Below, in pieces: positions 19,967-31,131 of a stretch of DNA of 64,000 bases. Within the stretch, counting starts at the first letter, position 1. The number at the start of each line of letters is the position of its first letter. Under the pieces are notes generated by a model. That model worked only from the letters and a program-made list of their open reading frames with translations. It was not told where the DNA came from and made no database searches. The DNA comes from Symbiodinium natans (Eukaryota > Sar > Dinophyceae > Suessiales > Symbiodiniaceae): contig CAJNDS010002444.1 of NCBI GenBank assembly GCA_905221605.1, positions 358,765 through 422,764 on the forward strand, in the 5' to 3' direction. Made by a program: the position numbers and the translations under genes.

Positions 19967-22074
19967 GGGTTTAGGGTTTAGGGTTTAGGGTTTAGGGTTT
20001 AGGGTTTAGGGTTTCGCGCGTTGAGGGTCCTAGGGTTGAGGGCACCGGGATGGGGTGGCTGTAGAGGGGCAACCCTAAACCCTAAACCCTAAACCCTAAA
20101 CCCTAAACCCTAAACCCTAAACCCTAAACCCAATGTGACGAAAGCACTGCTTCGTCATTTCGACGCCCGGCAGCCCTTGCAGAACAGGCCCTTTTGGCTT
20201 TCATCCGCAAACCAAAGTCAGCTTCGGGTAGTTCAGGGTTTTGGGTTTAGGGTTCCTACCCTAATTGACAGGTTAACCTTTTTTGGCCCAAGGTACTGAG
20301 CAACTAGGCCTGTAGTTGAAACCCTTAAGACCCCTGACCCAGCCCTGAAGCCTACCCTGAAGCTTGAAACCCCCGAGGTATCCTAAACCCTAAACCCTAA
20401 ACCCTAAACCCTAGAACCCTAAAACCCTAAATCCTAAGCCTGAACTCCACAGTCGCCTGTGAGTCGAGGTCCGAGACTTCCCCAGCGCCAAGCGAGAGGC
20501 TTCGGTGCTTCTTGTGGGGCTTAAATCTGTGGAGTTTGGGGTTTAGGGTTCAGGGTTTAGGGTTTAGGGTCTTAGGCGAACTGTCATGCGGACAATGTGG
20601 AAGCAACGAAGCTTATACAGGGTTTGGGATTTAATTGGGTTTTCCTTTCCTTTGGAGGGGAAGGGGGAGGGGGTTAAGGGCCTACTATTCACGTACCCTA
20701 CGGCTGTAAACCCCTAAACTCTTGCACCCTACCCTTAAGCCCGTAGACCCCAAGACTCCTCAACCCGAAAACCCTCAGCCCCCAAATTCCTAAAATGCTA
20801 CAATCCCTGTTGTGTGCGGGCACTTCCTGCGAGTGAGGCCTTAGGGCTTAGGGTTTAGGGTTTAGGGTTCAGGGTTCAGGGTTCAGGGTTTAAGCTTCAA
20901 ACGCTAAACCCTTCTAGGGTGGTGGTTTGGGGGGTGTCACTCATGAGAGCAAAGGCCACCACCCCAATGGCTCTACAATTCACATGAAGCAGGGTTTAGG
21001 GTTGTTCTCGGTGATCGTATATGTTCACATCTCTAAAACTATGGTCCCTATTGATGTCCTTTTTCTGAGGCGGCCCCTCTTTGATTCAGGGCACCCCAAA
21101 AAGGGAGCGTCATTTTGAGAACTGACCATATATCTGTATATCTAAATAAATTCATATATATATAGAGATATGTCTCTTTGTATTTGTTTATTTATCTTGA
21201 TATTTGTCCATAAGGTGTGTTTGCATGGTTTCTTAAAGCGGTTTGCAAGCGTGCATGTTGAGTGTCTCTTGGGGGATACTCGGAAACGAGCCCTACTCCG
21301 ACGTTGGGCCGCACGCCGCCCCACAGAGCCGCGGTTTAGGGTTTAGGGTTTAGGGTTTAGGGTTTAGGGTTCATCTTTTTGGGGGTTTGTAGGGTTTGGA
21401 GGGTTGGTAGGGTTTGTGGGTTTTTCTTGTTTTTTTGGGTGAGTTGAATCGGGGGTTTGTAGGGTTTGGAGGGTTTGCAGGGTTTGGAGGGTTGGTAGGG
21501 TTTGGAGGGTTTGGTAGGATTTGTTGGGTTTACAGGGTTTACAGGGTTCAAGGTTTTCGGTTGCTAGGTTGTCGAGGGTTTTACATCCTAAACCCTAAAC
21601 CCCCCTGCATCTTCTTTTGCAGGCAGAGATGCCGCAGCTCTGGGCTTTCCGATCGTCCCTTGGCTGGCTGGCCTTCGGGTTCTAGGACTCCAGGACCCAG
21701 AGTAGGCCCTTATTCCCCTTTTTTGGGGTTCAGGTTCCCTTGTAAGCCCCTTTCAACCTTCGAGGACCAAGAGTAGGCCCTTATTCCCTTTTTTGGGGGG
21801 GGGCTTAGGTTCCCTTGCCACCCTTCATGATTCCTAGGTTACTCCTGGGTCTACGGGTACGGGGTTCGTTACCTTCATCATGTCAGAACTTCGACAAGCA
21901 GAGAGGTCTGAAAGCCGCCGCATCGGGCCTTAAGGGAGGGGGTTCATGGGGGCTAGGTCCCTAGCAAAATCTTAGAGAAGCTTAGGGAGCCTTAGGGAGT
22001 AGTGGGGAGTATTGGGGCACCTTGGGTTACATACACCCCTTGAAGCCCCCCCCCCCTCCCTTAATAGCTCTTAG
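19967..22074. repeat. Intron-like region
   Basis: TTTAGGG at 19968-20012; CCCTAAA at 20071-20130, then a frame of normal composition (NVTKALLRHFDARQ, 20132-20230) without an acceptor. TTTAGGG or variants lie at 20835-20890, 21333-21370 and, as GGGTTTGTAGGGTTTGGA variants, 21375-21560. Two tandem MITE-like copies lie at 21691-21856, and another inverted-repeat relative at 21930-22065, which is related in inverted form to 24730-24836. Confidence 0.45.
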
Positions 22075-22130
22075 ACGAAGTGGTTGCCCAGTTTAAGGTG
22101 AAGAAGGGCCCCAAGTTGCGCGCTCAGTGC
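22075..22130 (+). CDS. Candidate exon, basic, unrecognised
   Basis: The pyrimidine-rich CCCCCCCTCCCTTAATAGCTCTTAG is followed by a frame reading EVVAQFKVKKGPKLRAQ. GTGAAG at 22098 could be an early donor (exon 22075-22097). CCCTAAA, not TTTAGGG, follows, so this island lacks the usual 3' layout. Confidence 0.4.
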
Positions 22131-22147
22131 AGAGGAGCACCCGCAGC

Positions 22148-22260
22148 GCTAAACCCTAAACCCCAAACCCCAAACCCTAAACCCCAAACCCCAAACCCCA
22201 AACCCCAAACCCCAAACCCCAAACCCTAAACCCTAAACCCCAAATCTCAAACCCCAAACC
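22148..22260. repeat. CCCCAAA variant array
   Basis: Mostly CCCCAAA with some CCCTAAA, a locally homogenised telomere variant. Confidence 0.85.
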
Positions 22261-22425
22261 CCTAAACCCTATTCGGCTCCATGGCTGGGCCTCGAACTCT
22301 AGCACCATGAGCCTCAGCCACTTTCGGGTCATAGGGAGACCCCATCCCTTTGAAGACCCAGGGTTTAGGGTTTAGGGTTTGGGGTTTAGGGTTTAGGGTT
22401 GAGGGTTTAGGGTTTAGGTTTACTA

Positions 22426-22574
22426 CATTTGCTGAACTCCGAAAAGCCGTGAAGCGCTTAGCCCCAAACCTCACCTTATCTACTTCGAACGCCAGCCGGG
22501 GCGCCAGGGCGGTGACTTTAGACGCACTGCACAACAAGATGCTCGGCCGCAGACGGGATCAGGATGTGGTGTAG
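22426..22574 (+). CDS. Candidate exon or gene fragment, unrecognised
   Basis: The frame reads FAELRKAVKRLAPNLTLSTS and NASRGARAVTLDALHNKMLG with RRRDQDVV before TAG at 22572-22574. Composition is protein-like, with a basic helix and a basic tail. It follows a TTTAGGG-like tract (22368-22418), opposite to the usual layout. No acceptor is obvious. Confidence 0.3.
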
Positions 22575-22763
22575 CGTAGCCGAGTTGTAAGGTGAAAGGT
22601 TGGATGTCAAGGACACTGTCTCTACCCCAGCCCTCCCACAAATGCCAGTCACACTTTCTTTGGGGGCAACCGAAGAGCATCAGTTGATGGAGGCCTGGGC
22701 TTCGGGGGCTTGTCTATGCATTTGGGTTCCCATCTGGTAGGCCGCGGACTGAGTTCCGCGGAT

Positions 22764-22840
22764 CCTAAGCCCTAAGCCCTAAGCCCTAAGCCCTAAGCCC
22801 TAAGCCCTAAGCCCTAAGCCCTAAGCCCTAAGCCCTAAGC
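22764..22840. repeat. CCCTAAG variant array, 11 units
   Basis: Eleven near-perfect CCTAAGC units, bounded on both sides by CCGCGG (22757-22762 and 22840-22845). A pure variant array with no CCCTAAA unit inside. Confidence 0.92.
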
Positions 22841-22845
22841 CGCGG

Positions 22846-23831
22846 TCACCGTTGTCGACTTTGGTGTAAGCGTTTGTTAACGGCAGCTTGAGCAGGGGCA
22901 GTTGGGCACCTTGTATGAAGGCTTCTTCATGGATTTATAGGGTTTAGGGTTTAGGGGTTATGGTTTGGACGTTTCCCAAAATAGGGGTACCTTGGGGTCC
23001 CCTATTTTCTTAAATCCCATATTAGGGTCCGAAGTTCTAAGGGCAACTCAGTGTCTGCATAAGGGGATTTGGGGTTTAGGGCCTAAACCCTATTTAGTAG
23101 CTGAGTGAGCACACTTTGCACTTTTTGGGATACTATAATCCCCCTAAAGAACTGAAAGGGGTGCACTTTTGGGAGTGTTAAGAACACAGCAACTAAGCCC
23201 TAAACCCTTTAAGTCCTAGGCTTTGGGCGCAAGCCCTAAACCCAAACCCTGTCTCCTGAAGTTCTCAATGTTGGCCGGGGCTTCAGTTGTTGTCGTATTT
23301 ATTGGGTATACTCGAAACCCTAAACCCTGAACCCTAAACCCTAAACCCTAAACCCTAGGCCAGGATAAACAGAAGTTGTACGCGTTTCATTGCGAACAGC
23401 TCGTGCGATAATCCTTCATCCTTCACAGTGAAAAAATCAGGCAAAAGCATGGCTGTCAGGCACCAAAACAGACCCTAAGTAGCGAAAGAAAGTCCCAAGG
23501 CCCCAAAAGGGCACTGGGAAGCCCCAAAGGGCACGGGAGATCCCAAGGGGCAGAACCGACACCAAAAAAAGGCCCCAAAGAAGGCCTCGGAGGCCCTACA
23601 GGGTGTCCCCAAAGCCTCCCAAACTGGCAAAGCAAAAAAAGCAGTTAAAACCCGCACAAAACCCGGTCAAAACTCCGGCCGCAAATCCTAGACAATTTTT
23701 ATATTTCGTTCAAAAGCAAAAGAAAAAGCCGGTCAAAACCCGCACGAAACACGGTCAAAACCCGGTCAAAACCCCGGACACAAACACTATACAATTTCTA
23801 TAAGCCCGAAACCCCAAACCCTCTCTCTCTA

Positions 23832-23867
<36 letters not shown>

Positions 23868-25552
23868 CATATAGATGTTATATATGGGGGTTCTAAACCC
23901 CTGGCTCTTGACAATGGATGACAGAGTCCTAAAATTATTTGGGTGTAGGCTCAGGACCCCTAAAAAGCCCCGCAGCGGGTTTAGGGCTAAAACCTGGCGC
24001 ACTTCGTGTGCATATTGTTTTTCCCGGAGCCTCTAGGGAATGATCCCCCCATTTTTCGGCCCTATGCCCTAAACCCTAAAGCCTAAACATTATGCAATAA
24101 ACGCTAGGACCCCAAACCCTATGCCCCAAACCCTAGGGGCCCTAAACTCTATGCCTAGATAAAACATGACTGGAATCGGCCACTTTTGGCCGGTTTCTAA
24201 CCCCAAAACCCTAAACCCTAAACCCTAAACCCTAAACCCTAAACCCTAAACCCTAAACCCTAAACCCTAAACCCTAAACCTTCTGGGGTGCCCTGCACAG
24301 GGCTCCTAACCCGGGGCATGGGGTTTAGGTCCCTAGGGTTTGGGGTTTGGGGTTTGGGGTTTAGGGTTTAGGGTTTAGGGTTTAGGGTCTGTTGTGGCCC
24401 TTTCATTTCGGGCTGGACTTTGAGCTTTACGCCTACTGGGAATGTATTGAGTGGACTGTTTAATTTCTTAACGTTAAGCCCCTAAACCCTCCCCCGCCCT
24501 CCTCCAAGCCCGAAACCCTAAATGCCAAGCGTTAAACCTGTAAACCTTAGTAGCTGAGTTGGTAACCTGGGTATACAGAATTCTTCTATAACTGAAAGGT
24601 TAGCCTTTGGTACTCAGACTCAGCGAGTAGGAAGCCCTCAAAAAGAGCCCAACGAAGCAGCTCCCAGGATCGGCATGGAGACCGAGTCGAAATCCAACTT
24701 ACTAGCCCTTTGGCCTGGAACGGGGGTTGGGGGGAAGTGCCCAAGCTTCCCTAATACCTCCCCTACTCCCTAAGGCTCCCTAAGCTTCCCTAAGGTTCCC
24801 TAGGTACCTACCTACCCCATGAACCCCCCTCCTTTCGGAACCCCTATAGTTATGTAAGACTACGTCTCACAGGGTTTTTCAAAGGCCAAACCACTAAAAG
24901 CTAAACCCTAAACCACTAGGCCACCAGGGCTCCTGCTGTACGCTCTCAAGCCCCGGGCACAGCACAACATGACGGAGAACCAAACCTTTAAACCCCATGC
25001 CCCGAAGCCTTGAACCCCAAACCCTGAACCCTAAACCCTGAACCCTAAACCCTAAACCCTAAACCCTAAACCCTAAACCCAGCGTTGCTGCTTCAGAGTT
25101 TTTGGGGGTGCTATGGGTGTAGGGTTGTGTGGGCTTTGGGGCGCTCTGGGCCGAGGCTCTGGGCCGAGGCTCTGGGGGTGTAGGGTTTATGGTTTGGGGT
25201 TTTCGGGCTTAGGGGTTTAGAGCTCGAGGGCTCTAGGGCTGCAAGACTTGTGGTTTAGGGTTTGGGGTTTGGGGTTTAGGGCTTGGGGTGTTTGAGTTTG
25301 GGTGCTTTGGGCTAGCAGTAGGGTGCTCGGCGCTTCTAGGGCTCGGGGCAGAACCCTGCGTCTGAAATCCCTGAGCCCTGAACCGTAATTCTGGGTTTAG
25401 GGTTTAGGGTTGTAGAATCCTAAGTCTGGGTTTAGGGTGCAAGGTTGAGAATTCGAACCCTAAGTCTGGTAGTTCAGCGTTCAGCGTTGGGGGTTTAGAG
25501 TGTAGGAGCCTTAAACCTTGTAAGGGCCTACGGGCCATAACCCTCACCACAG
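22846..25552. repeat. Intron-like region, no firm exon
   Basis: MITE-like 22967-23025, CCCTAAA at 23312-23358, a duplicated ~90-bp block with GGTCAAAACCCG motifs at 23640-23800, a TA microsatellite at 23823-23870, CCCTAAA at 24205-24280 followed by TTTAGGG at 24337-24390, an inverted-repeat relative at 24730-24836, CCCTAAA at 25018-25080, and TTTAGGG-like variants at 25160-25500. No exon is supported. Confidence 0.45.
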
Positions 25553-25606
25553 GTTCTGAACACCGTGCTGCAGAACCCGCTCATCAACATCCTGCGCCTG
25601 GGCCAT
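25553..25606 (+). CDS. Exon, phase 0-0, 18 codons, unrecognised
   Basis: CTCACCACAG|GTTCTG acceptor and GGCCAT|GTTGGT donor bound 54 nt encoding VLNTVLQNPLINILRLGH, a hydrophobic amphipathic helix. Same length and phase as the 18-codon repeat exon at 11468, but the sequence is unrelated. Confidence 0.6.
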
Positions 25607-27519
25607 GTTGGTTCCCCCGCGCAACCCGCTGGGTTTAGGGTTTTGGGTTTAGGGCTTGGGGCTTAGCTATCCTAAACCCTAAAACCTGAACCCTAAACCC
25701 TAAACCCGGTTTAAGGTTTTAGGGGGTTTGGGTTGTAGGCATTAGGCAACTGCTTGGTTCTGGTTTGGGGACTTTCATTCAGACTCCTTCTGTCATGACT
25801 GTGCTCAGGGTTTAGAGCTTTAGGCTCTCAGTTTGAAGTGAAGTTCATGAGAACCCCAAGCCCCTGACCCCTAGACCCTACTTGCTCTTGAGCATCTAAA
25901 CCCCAAACCCTACACCCTACACCCCTCACTCTTTTCATCAGGGGCTTGATCCTATGAACCTTCGGTATCTTCTATGAACCAAGAGGATCTTCTTTCAGAG
26001 CGCCAGGGTTTAGGGTTTAGGGTTTAAGGTTTCGGATTTAGGGTTTAGGGGTTTAGGGTTTCGGGGTTGGGGGTTGAGGGTTGGTGGTTCAAGGGTTCAA
26101 CGTTTAGGGTTTAAGGTTCAGGGTTTAGGGTTTCGGGGTTTCGGGTTTAAAACGGTCTTCCCTGAACCCTGAACCCTAAGCCCTATATTCTAAACCCTAA
26201 ACCGCAAACCTTGAACCCTGAACCCCAAACCCTAAACCCTAAACCCTAAACCCCAAACCCGTTTCCCTTAACCCGAAACCCTGAACTTCGGGTTGAAAGG
26301 TTCAGGGCTTAAAAGGGTTAAGTAAGGGGTTAGGGTTTAGGGTTTAGGGTTTAGGGTTTTGGGTTTTGGGTTTAGGAAGTTTAGGGTTTAGGAAGTTTAG
26401 GGTGCCCTGAACTTAGGGTGCTAGGGTATAAGGTCCGGGGCTTCTCAGGTCTAAGGGCTCCAAGGGCCTTTAAGGGTTTAAGGGTCTAAACCAAAAAAAC
26501 CCTAAACCCTAAACCCTAAACCCTAAACCCTAAACCCTAAACCCTAAACCCTAAACCCTAAACCCAGAAGTTGTTCAACATCTCTAAGGGTTTAGGGCTC
26601 AAGTCGAGGGCTTCTTAACGTGCTTCTTGGGGGTTTAGGGTTTAGGGTTTAGGGTTTAGGGTTTAGGGTTTAGGGTTTAGGGTTTAGGGTTTAGGGTTTA
26701 GGGTTCGGGGTTTGGGGTTTAGGGTTTAGGGTTTTAGGGTCCAGCAAGTTGCAGGGCGCGGCTTCCCTTAAGGCTTATCGGGTTTCGGGCTGACGAGGTA
26801 GAAGGTTAGGGCCAGGGCCCCCACTCTCCGCTGCCTAAGTTAAGCGCCCTAAGTCCAGGAAGCTGAAACCCCCGACCCCCAACCCCCAACCCTCAGCCCT
26901 AACCCCAAACCCCAAACCCCAAACCCCAAACCCTAAACCCTAAACGCCCTCAGCCCTAAACGCCCTAAACGCCCTAAATGCCCTAAACCCTAAGCCCTAA
27001 ACCCGAATCTCAAGCCCTGGAACTACGCTGGGAAGCCCAAAACCCCTCAGTTCAGGAGCAAACTTGAACCCCGCAAACCCTGAGCCCCAGAGCTCCAGAA
27101 CCCTTTAGGGTTTAGGGTTTAGGGTTTAGGGTTTAGAGTTTAGGGTTGACAAGCGCACGAGCCCCAGCAACCCCTCAGGACCTGAAAGTTGTTGAAGCTC
27201 TTTAGGGTTAAGGAGTTTAGGGTTTAGGGGTGTAGCGTTTAGGGGTTTAGGGTGTAGTGTTTAAAGGTTCAGTATACTTTAGAATCCCCAGAAGCTTTTT
27301 CACCTGAAAGCGCTGAATAATCAAGCCGCAGACCCTTGTAGGCCTCAAACACCCCAAACACTACAGCCCCTCCAACCCACCCCCAGCACAAACAATCTAC
27401 TCAAGAACAAGCACCCTTAAACCCTGAACCCTAAACCTTAAACCCTAAACCCTAAACCCTAAACCTCCGCGACTTGCTGGTGCAACTCCAGCCGCCGCCA
27501 TGGGACAAAGCTGCTGCAG
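25607..27519. repeat. Intron-like telomere-repeat region
   Basis: Long mixed arrays: TTTAGGG at 25630-25660, 26006-26150, 26330-26400, 26630-26730 and 27105-27150; CCCTAAA at 25670-25710, 26180-26270, 26500-26565, 26895-27000 and 27420-27465. A tiny KLFNISK reading at about 26567-26587 sits between CCCTAAACCCAG and TTTAGGG and could be a micro-exon, but is too short to support. Confidence 0.45.
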
Positions 27520-27663
27520 AGACACAAGCACCACGGAGACTGGCTGGCGGTAGGGATGCCACGGTGCGAAAAACCCAACATCCCGGGGTTCCCAAAGTGG
27601 GTACCCTCAGTCAATCAGTGCAAGACTTATTGGGTCCGGGTCCACCCGCACAAGCTGGTGCAG
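27520..27663 (+). CDS. Candidate exon, 48 codons, unrecognised
   Basis: After CTGCTGCAG, in phase 0, the frame reads RHKHHGDWLAVGMPRCEKPN and IPGFPKWVPSVNQCKTYWVR then VHPHKLVQ. The end CTGGTGCAG|GCTTGAG would use a GC donor, which dinoflagellates allow; a stop follows two codons later. Composition (W, C, P, H) is that of a folded domain. No homology recognised. CCCTAAA lies at 27420-27465 upstream and TTTAGGG at 27760-27785 downstream. Confidence 0.5.
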
Positions 27664-28330
27664 GCTTGAGCCTCTCCCTCAGCATCGGAACAAGGACCAG
27701 CGCTAAACTCGAAGCTGGACACTTTTGTAGGTTTCACTTCGGGTCTTGGGGTTAGGGTTTAGGATTTAGGGTTTAGGGTTTAGGGAGTATTAAGGCAATT
27801 CAGGGAGAATAGCCCTAAACCGCATGGGGTCTGAAACCCTAAACCTTAAACCGTGCCCGAACCCCAAGTGTTAGACCCCCACGAGCCCTCAAACCCCAAG
27901 CCCCAAAGTCCGGACCCTGCTGCCCTCCCCCCCCCCCCCTGCTTCACCCAAGTTTTCAACTTCTTGTCCTGGCGCATGAGGCCTTTCAGAACCCTCAACG
28001 CTTAGGGGGGTGCAGGGATTGGGGTATGGGGTTGGGATTTAGGGTACAGGGTTTAAACCCTGAACCCTAAACCCTACACCCTAAACCCTAAACCTTCTTC
28101 CTGGTCTGTGAGGCCGGCTCTAGGAACGCTGGTCGGAGTCTTCGAGTGGCCTCGGCAGCATTTGGGGAGAGGGGGTTTAGGGCTTAGGGTTTAGGGTTTA
28201 GGGTTTAGGGTTTAGGGTTTAGGGTTTAGGGTTTAGGGTTTAGGGTTTAGGGTTTAGGGTGTAGGGTTTAGGGTTAGGGTGTCGGGTTTAGGGTGGAGTT
28301 TGGGAAGGAGCTTCGGGGAATTTAGGTTTG

Positions 28331-28440
28331 CTACTATTTGCTTAAGAACCCCCCCAAAGAATAAGTAGTATTCTTCCTTGTAAGGGTCAGAAAGGGGTTG
28401 TTTTCTGTCATTTTCTGGGGGCTTCATAAGCAAATAGTAG
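28331..28440. mobile_element. MITE-like element, CTACTATTTGCTTAAGAAC family
   Basis: A 110-bp element with terminal inverted repeats CTACTATTTGCTTAAGAAC / TTCATAAGCAAATAGTAG. Related to the longer element at 5512-5670. Confidence 0.75.
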
Positions 28441-28611
28441 TTTAGGGCTTGGGGTCTGGGGGACGGCCTCGGCAGAATCAAGCACTTATGCGCAGCCCTT
28501 CAGTCAGACATGTTGTTTAATCAAGGCCTGCGGCAAGGCATCTTGCAATCGCCCACTGAACCCCAAACCGTAAGCCTCAAACCTAAGACCCCGCCCCTAG
28601 GGAGTTTACGG

Positions 28612-28720
28612 CTTGGGGTTGGGATGTTACCCCTTATACTAGCAGTCCTTCATGGGGATTATAATAGGGGGTACTTGAATCCCTATTAAGGGCTGTTAGT
28701 GTAATGGGGAACATCTCAAG
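28612..28720. mobile_element. MITE-like element, GGGATGTTCCCCCTTATAC family
   Basis: GGGATGTTACCCCTTATACT on the left and GTAATGGGGAACATCTCAAG on the right; internal GGGATTATAATAGGGG and CCCTATTAAGGGCTGTTAG match the copy at 18965-19078. Confidence 0.7.
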
Positions 28721-28973
28721 CTTAGGGCTTCCGAAACCTCTCGAAGATGCTCTGTTCACAAGCTTCAACCTCCAACACGTCCGGCAGCGAAACAGTATCC
28801 CAAAGTTGGACATCCCGAGCTTCTTGGGGGGGGGGGGGGGAATGATGGTTAAGGGCGTAGGCTTGAGGACTATTTGTGGTGTGGGGGGGGGGGGCGGGAA
28901 GTGAAGGGGCAGCCTAATGTTGGGAAAACTCTCAGAATAAGTTCCTCAGAACACGGCATGTCATTCTTCACAG

Positions 28974-29067
28974 CCGCCATCCGTTCTGAGGTGGCAGCAG
29001 CTGTGCATCAACAACTTCAGCGGGCGAATTACGAAGGCGCGCTCGCACGCATCACAGTGGACAGCAG
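28974..29067 (+). CDS. Exon, unrecognised protein
   Basis: CATTCTTCACAG acceptor and GACAGCAG|GTTTGT donor enclose a frame reading AIRSEVAAAVHQQLQRANYE and GALARITVDS. The composition suggests an alpha-helical segment. Phase 1 entry, phase 2 exit. TTTAGGG-like repeat does not follow directly; CCCTAAA appears at 29092. Confidence 0.6.
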
Positions 29068-29191
29068 GTTTGTGTAGGCTTGTACGCCCGAAACCCTGAA
29101 CCCCAAACCCTACCTAAACCCTGAACCCTGCACCCCTAAACCCTAACCCCAAACCTCTGACGTCTAACCTCTGAACCATAGGGTCGTACAG

Positions 29192-29260
29192 GAGCCGTAT
29201 GCAATATTAGTCAACCAGTGGGTTGGTATCCTTCGGATCCCAGCAGTCTGCTTAGGCTCT
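29192..29260 (+). CDS. Candidate exon, unrecognised
   Basis: GTCGTACAG acceptor, then in phase 0 EPYAILVNQWVGILRIPAVC. GTTGGT at 29222 would be an early donor. TTTAGGG-like repeat starts near 29270. Hydrophobic, protein-like composition. Confidence 0.4.
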
Positions 29261-29779
29261 GAGTTGTTTTAGGGCTTAGGGGTTGAGGGTTTGGAGTTTA
29301 GGGTTTAGTGTCTTGTGGTATTCCCCTCCCCCCCCCGACCCGCAACACCCCAAAGGTTGGTCGGTTTGGAGTTTAGGGAAGACCGGAGCCCCCGAACAAG
29401 GTTTTCGGGCCTAGGGTTTTTGGCCTCGCAGTGCACCCGACAAGGCATGACCCGGAACCCAAAGCTTCCTCACATTGAACCAAGACCCATTGAAGCACCG
29501 AAAAGGACAAGCAACTTGGAACCCAAGCCCAAAGCACTAAACCCTCAACCCTGAGCCCTATCCCCTATAAGCCTCTGAAGCCCTTAACCCGTCAACCCTA
29601 AGCCCGAAAACCCTAAGCCCTAGACGTTTAGGGCTCAGAGTTGTGAATTTAGGGTCAGAGCACTAAAACCCTAAACCCTAAACCCTAAACCCTAAACCCT
29701 AAACCCTAAACCCGGTTTTCGGGCTTAAGGTCTGGGGATGGTTTGAGACTCTCTTCAGATTCGGCTTCTGCTGTGACAG
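29261..29779. repeat. Intron-like telomere-repeat region
   Basis: TTTAGGG-like start (29270-29310), unique middle, CCCTAAA end (29665-29712), then a pyrimidine-rich TTCGGCTTCTGCTGTGACAG acceptor: again a TTTAGGG-to-CCCTAAA intron. Confidence 0.5.
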
Positions 29780-29821
29780 GCAGATGCTGGCAACATGACC
29801 GTCGCGGATGTCTTGGACAAG
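29780..29821 (+). CDS. Micro-exon, 14 codons, phase 0-0
   Basis: TTCTGCTGTGACAG|GCAGAT acceptor and GGACAAG|GTTCCT donor bound 42 nt encoding ADAGNMTVADVLDK. Splice signals are good for a dinoflagellate. Protein unknown. Confidence 0.55.
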
Positions 29822-29825
29822 GTTC

Positions 29826-29920
29826 CTAGACCCTAGACCCCTAGACCCCTAGACCCCTAGACCCCTAGACCCCTAGACCCCTAGACCCCTAGACCCCTAG
29901 ACCCCTAGACCCCTAGACCC
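29826..29920. repeat. ACCCCTAG 8-bp variant array
   Basis: About 11 perfect ACCCCTAG octamers followed without a break by CCCTAAA heptamers to 29985 and AAAACCCT octamers to 30020, showing a stepwise change of unit within one tract. Confidence 0.92.
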
Positions 29921-30020
29921 TAAACCCTAAACCCTAAACCCTAAACCCTAAACCCTAAACCCTAAACCCTAAACCCTAAACCCCTAAAACCCTAAAACCC
30001 TAAAACCCTAAAACCCTAAA

Positions 30021-30496
30021 CCCTAAAACCTAAACCCTAAACCCCTAAACCCCTAATCCCCTAAACTCCTGAAAAGCCAAAGCCCTGAGCCTCAAATCCC
30101 CAACCCCGAAGGTGCAACAAATCCGCGTGGTCGGGGAACCGGGTTTAGGGAAACGGTGCATAGGGAAACAGGTATAATTTAGGGTTTAGGGTTTAGGGTT
30201 TAGAGGGAGCACCGCTTACTGCTTTGGATTGAAGATTAGGATCCCGGAACAGGGGGGCAGGGCTGATGGCGTCAGAACTCAAATGGGAAGTCTGACAGTG
30301 AACTTCCTAAACCCTGAACCCTAAACCCTAAGCCCTCACCCCTAAACCCCAATCCCCAAACCCTAAACCCTAAACCCCAAACCCTAAACCCTAAACCCTA
30401 AACCCTAAACCCTAAACCCTAAATGCAGGCTTAGAGGTTCGGGGTTTGGGCTTGGGGTTCCCGCAGCCGAACTGTAAGGTGCCGAGAAACCAGCAG
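30021..30496. repeat. Intron-like telomere-repeat region
   Basis: CCCTAAA variants to 30075, a short TTTAGGG at 30178-30205, then CCCTAAA at 30310-30425. No exon. Confidence 0.45.
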
Positions 30497-30541
30497 GAGC
30501 GGCAGCAGTGGAGTCTGGCAACTGGGCACGGTTACAACCCG
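30497..30541 (+). CDS. Candidate exon, unrecognised
   Basis: AACCAGCAG acceptor; the frame reads ERQQWSLATGHGYNP and runs into a TTTAGGG array at 30542, so the donor would come from the repeat (CCGG|GTTTAG). CCCTAAA lies 70 nt upstream. Confidence 0.4.
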
Positions 30542-31068
30542 GGTTTAGGGTTTAGGGTTTAGGGTTTAGGGTTTAGGGTTTAGGGTTTAGGGTTTAGGGT
30601 TTTTAGGCCCAGATTCCGTAGCTCTAGCACCATGGAGCTATCAATCCAACACCCTGAACCTCGAATCGTGAACCCCAAATCCTGAAACCCCACACCTCAG
30701 AGTCAGAGGTTTTGGGGTCTTGGGGTGCTAGGGTTCCCTAAACCCTAAACCCTAAACCCTAAACCCCAAACCCTAAACCCTAAGTTCTAAGGTTTAAGCC
30801 TTAAGTTTTAAGCTACAAACCCTAAACCAGTGTTGGGGTTAAAAGTGTCTAGGGCGCATGGACGTGTCGGCATTTGGGATTGTTTTGCCAGTCGGCTTTT
30901 GAACCTGTTTTGGTAATAAGCCCGAGGGTGTGTTTGCTGTTTAGGGTTTAGCCGCATTTCGGGGGCCCAAGAATAACCCTGATTAGGAAACTTGGCCTAA
31001 CCCTAAACCCTAAACACTAAACCCTAACCCCTAAACCCTAAACCCTAAATCGAGCGCGAAGCGGCCAG
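30542..31068. repeat. Intron-like telomere-repeat region
   Basis: TTTAGGG array 30541-30602, CCCTAAA 30738-30785 and 30995-31050 before the next acceptor. The usual polarity. Confidence 0.5.
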
Positions 31069-31131
31069 GCATTTAAGCAGTTCGAGCGCGCCTGGCGGCT
31101 GGCGATGCCCTACTGCGAGTATGAGCGCCTG
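31069..31131 (+). CDS. Exon, phase 0-0, 21 codons, unrecognised
   Basis: GCGGCCAG|GCATTT acceptor and CGCCTG|GTCCAT donor bound 63 nt reading AFKQFERAWRLAMPYCEYER and L. Aromatic-rich, typical of a folded domain. CCCTAAA ends 20 nt before the exon. The sequence downstream is CCCCAAA rather than TTTAGGG. Confidence 0.6.

Larger units (their letters stand above)
27664..28973. repeat. Intron-like region with two MITE-like elements
   Basis: TTTAGGG at 27755-27785 and 28170-28275, CCCTAAA at 28055-28095, MITE-like elements at 28331-28440 and 28612-28720. A protein-like reading follows the second (about 28730-28815, LGLPKPLEDALFTSFNLQ), without clear splice sites. G runs at 28825-28840 and 28884-28895. 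Confidence 0.4.
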
